From Pseudomonadota bacterium (GTDB lineage Bacteria; Desulfobacterota; GWC2-55-46; JADFVP01), in assembly GCA_015222595.1 (NCBI GenBank), contig JADFVP010000080.1, forward strand, positions 1 to 11,720: 11,720 nucleotides of DNA, in the 5' to 3' direction. The stretch's first letter is position 1, and every line of letters begins with the position of its first letter. The notes beneath the pieces were generated by a model. That model was not told where the DNA came from and did not search any database. It saw nothing but the letters and a program-made list of their open reading frames with translations. This document shows, one piece after another, positions 6,472 through 11,720 of this stretch. Made by a program: the position numbers and the translations under genes.

Positions 6472-9054
6472 ATGAAGATCACTTATAAGCTCATCTCAGG
6501 CTTCACAGTTGTTATTCTGTTGACGCTTCTGCTTGGTTACCTATCTATCCATATCTCTCAGAATGCTCTTAAGCAGGTGTTAGGGGACAGAAGTGTTCTG
6601 GTTACCGAACAGTTGCTGCATAAGATCGAGATGCGTGTACATAACAACATAGAGATCTTTGAAGAGTATATTACAAACCCAGCACTCATTGCCGAACTGA
6701 AGCGGTCGAACGCCGAGTTTGCCGCACTCTCCGACCCAGCTATAAACGCCATGATCGACTCAAGAGACGCGGCCTGGACCGCCTCCTCATCAAGTCCGGC
6801 CTCAGTTGCCTCATCCATTCTTTCCAACAGCACTTCATCTACAATAAGAGACAAGATGCTCTTCTATGACCGGCGCAGCACTGGCAACAAGGTCTTCGGC
6901 GAGGTATTCATAACGAACCGTTATGGAGCCAATATCGCAATGAGCAACAAGACCACCGACTACCGTCAGAACGACGAAGCGTGGTGGCAGGAGGCCGCGA
7001 AGGGGGGTAGCAGTATTGTAAGGGTCAGCCATGATGAGAGCGCAAATATAGAAGCTTTCGATGTTGGTCTGAGGATAGACGGCCCGGACGGCGAGTTCCT
7101 CGGCGTTCTGAATATGGCGCTCAATATTGAAGATGCTATAGGCGTAATAAAGGCGTTTGAGCAGAAGGACGGCAACCATCAGGCCGACATGAAGCTCCTG
7201 ACCGGAGAAGGCAGTGTCATCTACTCGACCGACGTCGATACCCACTTTGTCTCGCATGACGAGGGCAGTCTCTTCTCCCGCATGACGGAGAAGAGCGGCT
7301 TCCTGACAGTTGTGCATACGACCGAGGACGGGCATGAGTCCGAAGAGGAGCTGTTTGCCTACTCGCGCTCCGTCGGGTTCGGAGGCTTCGCAGGGCTCGG
7401 CTGGATCATGGTTGTCGAGCACGATAGCGACGACGCCTTTGCCGCCGTTGCCGGACTAAAGCAGTGGCTGGTCATTATCATCTCAACCGTCGTGCTGCTC
7501 GCCGCCTTGATGAGCTGGTTCGTCTCGAGAGCAATCTCGCGTCCGCTCGAAAAGTTCAAGGCCGCTACTGCCGGTATTGGAGAGGGCGACTTCACTACGC
7601 GAATAGAGGTTGACAGCGCTGACGAGATGCGAGACGTCGCCATGAACTTCAACAACATGGCCGAACGGCTTGAGACCACGATGAAGGAGCGTGACGATGA
7701 GATAGTCGTGCGCAAGAAGGGCGAGGAGGCTGTAACGCAGATGGCCTACTACGACCAGCTTACCGGGCTTCCGAACAGGAACCTCTTTATGGACAGGCTC
7801 GACCAGATGATAAAGAGGGATCTGTGGAGAAAGAGGCTTGCGGCGCTTTTCTATATGGATCTCGACCGATTCAAGATGGTCAACGATTCTCTCGGCCACC
7901 ACGAGGGCGACAAGCTGTTGGTTGCCGTGGCAGAGCGGCTCCAGGCGTCACTGAGAGACGGTGACGTAGTTGCGCGACTCGGAGGAGACGAGTTCGGTAT
8001 GCTGCTCCAGGATCTTGCGCGCGTAGAAGATCTGCCAATGGTGGTAGAGAAGGTCTTCGATTCGTTCAGAACACCTCTTGTCCTTAGCGGCGAAGAGGTT
8101 AGCGTTAGCGGCTGCATAGGCATCAGCATCTTTCCCCACGACGGCGACACTGCGGCTACGCTCCTGAAGAATGCAGAAATCGCCATGTACCGGGCAAAGG
8201 GAGAGGGCAAGAACATGTATCAGCTCTTTACCAAGAGCATGGCCTCTAAGTCTATGGAGGCGCTCAGAATCGAGAGCGTGCTCGACAATGCCGTTGAGCG
8301 CGACCTCCTTGTACTCCACTACCAGCCCCAGTTGAGTCTTAGTACCGGAAAGATTACCGGCACCGAGGCCCTTGTCCGCCTGAAAGATCCTGAGGGCGGA
8401 CTGATCCCCCCATTAAAGTTCATAGATATAGCCGAAGAGACTGGTCTAATCGTACAGATAGGCAACTGGGTTCTTAATACCGCCTGCGCGCAGGGTAAAG
8501 AGTGGCATGACGCAGGTTATGACGAGCTGAATGTTTCCGTAAATATCTCCGCGCGCCAGTTCAATGATAGCAACTTTGTAGAGACCGTTGCTCATGCGCT
8601 TAAAGTTTCGGGTTTTGAGCCCGAGCATCTCGACCTTGAGATAACCGAGTCTGTGGTCATGACCGATGCCAAAGAGGTGGTGAAGAAGATGCACAAGCTG
8701 AAGGGGCTCGGTGTTAAGTTCTCGGTAGACGACTTCGGTACAGGCTACTCGTCACTCAGTTATATGAAGCTTATGCCTATTGACATGCTTAAGATAGACA
8801 GGTCTTTCGTGCAGGATATTATGACCGACAGAGACGACAGGTCTATAATAACGGCGATAATAACAATGGCCCATAGCCTCGGACTCGATGTTATTGCTGA
8901 GGGCGTGGAGGAGCGAAATCAGCTCGACCTGCTTGTAAGCCTCGGTTGCGACAAACTTCAGGGGTACTACTTCTCTAAACCTGTGGAGGCCAAGGAGCAT
9001 ACGGAGAAACTCGCAACGGGTGCGTGCCTCGATCTAAACAAGAAGGCAGGGTAG
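6472..9054 (+). CDS. Membrane GGDEF-EAL protein, cyclic di-GMP synthase/phosphodiesterase with Cache sensor
   Basis: This inner-membrane sensor enzyme acts on cyclic di-GMP. Order over 860 residues: TM1 about 8-28; periplasmic dCache-type domain about 35-325 (WWQEAAKGGSSIV...GVLNMALNIEDAI); TM2 about 331-351; HAMP about 352-404; GGDEF about 425-585; EAL about 605-850. The active-site GGDEF is at 504-508, and the product-inhibition I-site RDGD (495-498) sits the canonical five residues upstream. The phosphodiesterase signature EALVR (632-636) is intact, as are NIS, LEITES, DDFGTGYSS (753-761), LKIDRSF, AEGVEE and LQGYYFSKP, which carry the metal and catalytic residues. So both synthesis and breakdown are possible; the net direction cannot be read from sequence. 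The start ATG has only a weak GAAG upstream. It stands alone, with prmC divergent to its left. Confidence 0.95.
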   Translation: MKITYKLISGFTVVILLTLLLGYLSIHISQNALKQVLGDRSVLVTEQLLHKIEMRVHNNIEIFEEYITNPALIAELKRSNAEFAALSDPAINAMIDSRDAAWTASSSSPASVASSILSNSTSSTIRDKMLFYDRRSTGNKVFGEVFITNRYGANIAMSNKTTDYRQNDEAWWQEAAKGGSSIVRVSHDESANIEAFDVGLRIDGPDGEFLGVLNMALNIEDAIGVIKAFEQKDGNHQADMKLLTGEGSVIYSTDVDTHFVSHDEGSLFSRMTEKSGFLTVVHTTEDGHESEEELFAYSRSVGFGGFAGLGWIMVVEHDSDDAFAAVAGLKQWLVIIISTVVLLAALMSWFVSRAISRPLEKFKAATAGIGEGDFTTRIEVDSADEMRDVAMNFNNMAERLETTMKERDDEIVVRKKGEEAVTQMAYYDQLTGLPNRNLFMDRLDQMIKRDLWRKRLAALFYMDLDRFKMVNDSLGHHEGDKLLVAVAERLQASLRDGDVVARLGGDEFGMLLQDLARVEDLPMVVEKVFDSFRTPLVLSGEEVSVSGCIGISIFPHDGDTAATLLKNAEIAMYRAKGEGKNMYQLFTKSMASKSMEALRIESVLDNAVERDLLVLHYQPQLSLSTGKITGTEALVRLKDPEGGLIPPLKFIDIAEETGLIVQIGNWVLNTACAQGKEWHDAGYDELNVSVNISARQFNDSNFVETVAHALKVSGFEPEHLDLEITESVVMTDAKEVVKKMHKLKGLGVKFSVDDFGTGYSSLSYMKLMPIDMLKIDRSFVQDIMTDRDDRSIITAIITMAHSLGLDVIAEGVEERNQLDLLVSLGCDKLQGYYFSKPVEAKEHTEKLATGACLDLNKKAG

Positions 9055-9062
9055 GAGGCTTA

Positions 9063-9078
9063 TGGCTCCGGCGTTGCC
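9063..9078 (+). promoter_or_regulatory. Weak sigma54-like promoter motif
   Basis: TGGCTC-N5-TTGCC keeps the essential GG and GC doublets at the right ten-base spacing and matches nine of eleven consensus positions. It lies just after the GGDEF-EAL stop and points to a stretch with no gene that ends in the 21-bp hairpin. A rough count suggests a few such matches are expected by chance in a window this size, so support is weak. Confidence 0.2.
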
Positions 9079-9094
9079 GTCGGTTCGCCATGGA

Positions 9095-9119
9095 GTTGAC
9101 TTACATGGGGGTTGACTTA
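9095..9119 (+). repeat. Direct repeat of GTTGACTTA
   Basis: GTTGACTTA occurs at 9095-9103 and again at 9111-9119, a 16-bp period. The seven bases between are ACATGGGG-like and not palindromic. It may be a protein-binding site or chance. Confidence 0.4.
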
Positions 9120-9167
9120 GACAGAAAAGAGAGTTCTCAAGACAGACCTCTCATATAGATTGACCGG

Positions 9168-9213
9168 ACGCAAGAAGCCCCGTGGTTCATTAGAACCACG
9201 GGGCTTCTTGCGT
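9168..9213. terminator. Perfect 21-bp hairpin between convergent genes (bidirectional terminator)
   Basis: The arms 9168-9188 and 9193-9213 are perfectly complementary over 21 bases with loop ATTA. The core is rich in G and C (GCCCCGTGG). The outer part of each arm supplies TTCTTGCG on the 3' side in either direction, so both transcripts would end in a moderately T-rich tail. It lies between the rightward GGDEF-EAL gene and the leftward small-protein genes, the expected place for a shared terminator. Confidence 0.7.
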
Positions 9214-9235
9214 AACTCTTCAGACCTGTCTGCTC

Positions 9236-9322
9236 TTAAGCGATAGCTATGGTGCTCACTACTGCTACTATGAGTACTGCATAGGCTACGATGTCGGTTT
9301 TGAAAGTATTGATCTTCTTCAT
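9236..9322 (-). CDS. Small single-pass membrane peptide, 28 residues
   Basis: This very short gene has strong signs of translation: AAGGAG stands eight bases before the ATG, the frame closes with TAA, and a strong hairpin follows at 9213-9168. The peptide begins with a charged MKKINTFKTD and continues as one hydrophobic helix (IVAYAVLIVAVVSTIAIA, residues 11-28) up to the last residue. So it should sit in the inner membrane with its N-terminus inside. I do not recognise a family. Possible roles are a small subunit or regulator of a membrane protein, or a type I toxin-like peptide; nothing in the sequence decides. It lies 72 bases downstream of the 59-residue gene on the same strand, and the two are probably one operon. 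Confidence 0.65.
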   Translation of the reverse strand: MKKINTFKTDIVAYAVLIVAVVSTIAIA

Positions 9323-9394
9323 TTTGAATCTCCTTGGTTACTTTATCTATGTTTGATATCTTAAGTGATCGGTTCTAAGTCTTCTATTGCCCTG

Positions 9395-9574
9395 CTAGGC
9401 GTTGAACTTCTCTTTCGTACTTCTTGTGTGAGTGCCGCAGGCCTTAACATCTTTAAAAATCTCCGTGAGGTTGATGCACTTTAGTAGTTCAAGTTCCCGT
9501 GCCCTCTTTTTGGCTGTCCTGATCAGCTTGTCGTCGTCCAGAACTACCTGCCAGTTGTCGTCTAGTCTTGCCAT
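9395..9574 (-). CDS. Small soluble protein of unknown function, 59 residues
   Basis: The ATG at 9574 is preceded by a near-perfect ribosome binding site (AGGAGGT, about seven bases upstream), the best in the window. The frame runs 59 codons to TAG. The product is hydrophilic and highly charged: an acidic start (MARLDDNWQVVLDDDK), a basic and probably helical middle (RTAKKRARELELLK), and two cysteines, C33 and C46, the second in ACGTH with H49. It has no membrane segment or signal peptide. I do not recognise the family. The Cys/His residues might bind metal or form a disulfide, but two Cys and one His are too few to claim a zinc site. It is probably co-transcribed with the 28-residue membrane peptide downstream. 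The opposite strand has an open frame here that is a shadow. Confidence 0.7.
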   Translation of the reverse strand: MARLDDNWQVVLDDDKLIRTAKKRARELELLKCINLTEIFKDVKACGTHTRSTKEKFNA

Positions 9575-9639
9575 CTTGGTAACCTCCTGTCTCTATACTA
9601 GAGAGTTGCAGGTTTAGGAGTACTCTTCTGTATGTTTCC

Positions 9640-9645
9640 ATTATA
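9640..9645 (-). promoter_or_regulatory. -10 hexamer for the small-protein operon
   Basis: On the minus strand TATAAT matches the -10 consensus exactly. Transcription would begin near 9633, about 60 bases before the ATG at 9574. No good -35 hexamer is seen at 16-18 bp spacing, so it may need an activator. Confidence 0.45.
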
Positions 9646-9805
9646 CGTGCCTGACGTTAAGGGAGAGTTAAAGAAATGAACTTTAATCATCCTTTAATTT
9701 AAACAGGCCTTCTCCTTTTCTGCCTACGGCTTCATCAGCTTTTTTCATGCCCGGACCATCGGTCTATATCGCCCCCACCGTACTGAGAGTAAGAAGGGGA
9801 GAAGA
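9646..9805. other. Gap between divergent small-protein operon and tetR
   Basis: AT-rich with no supported gene. A minus-strand frame of 30 codons (MIKVHFFNS...) contains the TATAAT and has its purine stretch too close to the ATG, so it is rejected. A small hairpin GACC-ATC-GGTC occurs near 9755-9765. Confidence 0.35.
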
Positions 9806-9834
9806 TTGACTTTAATTCAAACATGTGTTTTAAT
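9806..9834 (+). promoter_or_regulatory. Promoter of the tetR-efflux operon
   Basis: TTGACT (9806-9811) and TTTAAT (9829-9834) stand at the ideal 17-bp spacing, and each differs from the sigma70 consensus at one base. This is the best promoter in the window. The start point would fall near 9841, right at the ATG at 9842, implying an almost leaderless message. Confidence 0.6.
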
Positions 9835-9837
9835 CAA
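9812..9837 (+). promoter_or_regulatory. Palindromic operator, probable TetR autoregulatory site
   Basis: The half-sites TTAATTCAAACA (9812-9823) and TGTTTTAATCAA (9826-9837) are inverted and separated by TG, with 10 of 12 positions pairing. The palindrome fills the spacer and -10 of the promoter, the usual place for a self-repressing TetR protein to bind. Confidence 0.55.
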
Positions 9838-9841
9838 CTGT

Positions 9842-10558
9842 ATGAATAGAGTGGGCACACAAAAGAAGATACTCGACGCCGCAGAGAAGCTATTAGCGCA
9901 CAACGGCTACCATGCCACTACTCTGCGCGCTATTACCGCAGAGGCTGGCGTAAATGTAGCTGCGGTCAATTACCACTTCGGCTCAAAAGAGGCGCTGCTC
10001 GATAACGTTATCGAGCGCAGGATCGTTCCTCTGAACTCTGCGCGCATGGAGATGCTCGAGTCCGTTCGTGCAGATGCGTTGACCCGTGGGCGCAGGCCGT
10101 CTGTTAGAGACCTTATGCATGCCTTTGTCGCCCCGACTATTAGCTTCCGCGACTCCGGCAAAGGGGCCAGAAACTTTATCGCCCTGGTAGGGCGTACACT
10201 TGGCGAGCCGCCGAGTGCCGTGCAACACAGCTTCTTCCGTTTTATGGAGCCGTTTATTAAGTTGATGCTCGGCTCATTGAAAGAGGCTTTGCCTGAACTT
10301 TCGGACGATCTTCTGCTTCTGCGTTTTCATCTAAGCGTCGGTATGCTGGTATACACTATTCGCATGGCCGACGAGTCGGATATATTGGGCCAGACACGGG
10401 CGCTCTCCGATATCGGTAATAAAACCATCGGCAAGAGCAAGGGCGGTAGTGGCGTTGGCAGCAAGGCCCCGGCGAAGAGACCGGTCGATACGGCCAACAC
10501 TACAGAGAAGCTGGTGGACGAGGTAGTTAACTTTATGACGGCGGGTATGGAGGCGTAA
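9842..10558 (+). CDS. TetR/AcrR-family regulator, PsrA-like
   Basis: This is a DNA-binding repressor, probably of its own operon including the efflux gene that follows. It has 238 residues from the ATG at 9842. The N-terminal TetR fold is clear: TQKKILDAAEKLL, then the helix-turn-helix about 27-46 ending in AGVNVAAVNYHFGSKEALL. The C-terminal domain (PTISF...FIALVGRTLG...FFRFMEPFIKLML) resembles the PsrA group, which respond to fatty-acid-like ligands; the ligand here is unknown. Unusually, a Lys/Ser/Gly/Pro-rich linker of about 30 residues (near 193-222) precedes the last helix. A TTG at 9806 with a good AAGGGGAG would add twelve hydrophobic residues, but those codons coincide with the promoter and operator and such an extension is atypical. 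The stop overlaps the next start by one base (TAATG). Confidence 0.92.
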   Translation: MNRVGTQKKILDAAEKLLAHNGYHATTLRAITAEAGVNVAAVNYHFGSKEALLDNVIERRIVPLNSARMEMLESVRADALTRGRRPSVRDLMHAFVAPTISFRDSGKGARNFIALVGRTLGEPPSAVQHSFFRFMEPFIKLMLGSLKEALPELSDDLLLLRFHLSVGMLVYTIRMADESDILGQTRALSDIGNKTIGKSKGGSGVGSKAPAKRPVDTANTTEKLVDEVVNFMTAGMEA

Positions 10559-11720
10559 TGGCACGGCAACTCAAGTACGGTCTTCTACTTCCTCTTCTGG
10601 CATTTACTCTTGCAGGCTGTGCCGGCAAAAGTGCGCCTGTAGATTACTCGACAATAGAGATTCCGGCACTCTTCAGCTCTACTTTGTCAGAGCAGAAAAG
10701 CCTCGGTGCTGCTCCGGAACTAGAGCACAAAGAGTGGTGGCAACACTTTAACGACCCTGTGCTCGATAGGCTTATGGACAGAGCCCTGACCTCCAATATT
10801 GATATCAAGGTGGCGGCACAGAGGGTAAAGAAGGCCCGCGCTCTTTTTCGGGTAGCTGGCGGGGCGGAGGGCGTGCAGCTTGCGCTTGCCGGCACGGGTG
10901 GCAGGAGCAGAGCGAGCGGCGCGACGGTCGATACGTACAGGCTCTCAGGCGCCGCGAGTTACGAACTCGATCTCTGGGGCAGGCTAACGGCAACGTCGGA
11001 GGCCGCGCGAATTGAGGCAGACGCAACTGAAGAGGATCTGCGCGCGCTCTACATCAGTGTCTCGGCAGAGCTTGCCGAACTGTATTACGTAGCGGTAGAG
11101 CGTGCCCGACAGCTCGATCTAGCCGGTCTTATGAACGAGGCCGCAAGGGAGCGGGTCGCGCTCAGCAAAGACCGTTACGATATCGGCCTGACCTCGGCAC
11201 GAGAGCTTTTTGTCGCCCGCGAGGCTCTAGCCGTTGCAGGGGCACAGATACCCAAACTTGAGGCTGAGAACGCAAATGCCGAATACGCAGTGGCTCTCTT
11301 GACGGGGCGCGCTCCGGGTGTCGGAGGTACCGGGTCCATAGCTGAACTGGCGAGCCTTACAGAGCTGCCGAACCTGCCGCCCGTGCCAAAGCTTCTTCCG
11401 AGTGAACTTGTGGCGCGCAGACCCGATCTTCGTGCCGCGCTCAAAAGGGTCGAGGCAGCCGATCATACTATCGCAGCCTCTATTGCCGATCGGTTTCCAT
11501 CCTTCTCCCTTACAGGTGATTACGGCGGCGCAAGTTCGCGTCTAGGCAGTATCGTTGAATCTCCGAACATACTCTGGAACCTGCTGGTGCAGGCAGCGTT
11601 GCCGGTGCTCGACGGTGGGCGGCGAAAAGGCGTTGTAGCAAAGAACGAGGCCGTAAGGAACGAGATGCTTTTAAAGTATCAGAAGAGCCTGCTGGTCGCC
11701 TTTAAGGAGGTCGAGGAGGC
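10558..11720 (+). CDS. Outer-membrane efflux lipoprotein (OprM/NodT-type, TolC fold), C-terminus beyond window
   Basis: This is the outer-membrane channel of a tripartite export pump. The frame is open from the ATG at 10558 to the window end (387 codons), whereas the family usually has about 460-490 residues, so the last fifth is missing. The signal peptide ends in the lipobox LAGC at 18-21, so Cys21 is lipidated. Family marks follow: EWWQHFNDPVLDRLM, ALTSNIDIKVAAQRVKKARA, YELDLWGRL (135-143), GLTSARELF, ELVARRPDLRAA (283-294) and ADRFPSFSLTGDYG. GGAGG lies about five bases before the ATG, inside the end of the tetR gene, giving translational coupling. The membrane-fusion and inner-membrane pump genes probably follow to the right. 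The exported compound cannot be inferred. Confidence 0.95.
   Translation, partial: MARQLKYGLLLPLLAFTLAGCAGKSAPVDYSTIEIPALFSSTLSEQKSLGAAPELEHKEWWQHFNDPVLDRLMDRALTSNIDIKVAAQRVKKARALFRVAGGAEGVQLALAGTGGRSRASGATVDTYRLSGAASYELDLWGRLTATSEAARIEADATEEDLRALYISVSAELAELYYVAVERARQLDLAGLMNEAARERVALSKDRYDIGLTSARELFVAREALAVAGAQIPKLEAENANAEYAVALLTGRAPGVGGTGSIAELASLTELPNLPPVPKLLPSELVARRPDLRAALKRVEAADHTIAASIADRFPSFSLTGDYGGASSRLGSIVESPNILWNLLVQAALPVLDGGRRKGVVAKNEAVRNEMLLKYQKSLLVAFKEVEE

Noticed and set aside
9432..9617. Plus-strand frame of 61 codons rich in serine
   Set aside because: It is the antisense shadow of the 59-residue gene, which has a near-perfect Shine-Dalgarno, while this frame has none.
9735..9753. 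GG-N10-GC spacing on the minus strand upstream of the small-protein operon
   Set aside because: Weak match to the consensus outside the doublets and about 160 bases from the start codon.
1..11720. CRISPR array, tRNA, rRNA, insertion sequence or phage genes
   Set aside because: No regularly spaced repeats, no cloverleaf, no transposase or integrase motifs, and no terminal inverted repeats with target duplication were seen.

Overview
The window reads as chromosomal DNA of a Gram-negative bacterium. It encodes an outer-membrane efflux lipoprotein, a sigma54-type (NtrC-family) response regulator, a Cache/HAMP histidine kinase and a membrane GGDEF-EAL protein. Frequent ATA and AGG codons next to a balanced GC content resemble Desulfobacterota/Nitrospirota-type lineages more than enterics, but this placement is an inference without a phylogenetic marker.

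Layout: (1) 1-462, minus strand, is the N-terminal half of an EamA/DMT transporter running off the left edge. (2) 463-1206 is a long gap. It holds a strong intrinsic terminator with no gene in front of it, preceded by small hairpins and a perfect TATAAT, so it is a candidate small RNA. (3) 1207-4944 is a two-gene, two-component operon: a Cache-HAMP-PAS histidine kinase and an NtrC-type regulator. It ends in two near-identical tandem mini-hairpins and a T-run. (4) 5011-5928, minus strand, is prmC, the release-factor glutamine methyltransferase. (5) 5929-6471 is a gap with a perfect 18-bp hairpin and a 12-bp palindrome. (6) 6472-9054 is a Cache-HAMP-GGDEF-EAL protein with both catalytic domains and the inhibitory I-site apparently intact. 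(7) 9055-9235 holds a perfect 21-bp hairpin placed as a shared terminator between converging units, and a weak sigma54-like site. (8) 9236-9574, minus strand, holds two small genes (59 and 28 codons) with strong ribosome binding sites. (9) 9842-10558 is a PsrA-like TetR regulator whose promoter and palindromic operator abut its start codon. It overlaps by one base (10) an OprM/NodT-type outer-membrane lipoprotein running off the right edge.

Working together: the kinase and regulator form a sensing pair that would activate sigma54 promoters. The GGDEF-EAL protein senses an extracytoplasmic cue through a similar architecture and sets cyclic di-GMP levels. The TetR gene and the efflux gene are translationally coupled and are probably the first genes of a tripartite pump operon continuing to the right. 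The parts least explained by known families are the small-protein pair and the orphan hairpins and terminators between genes.
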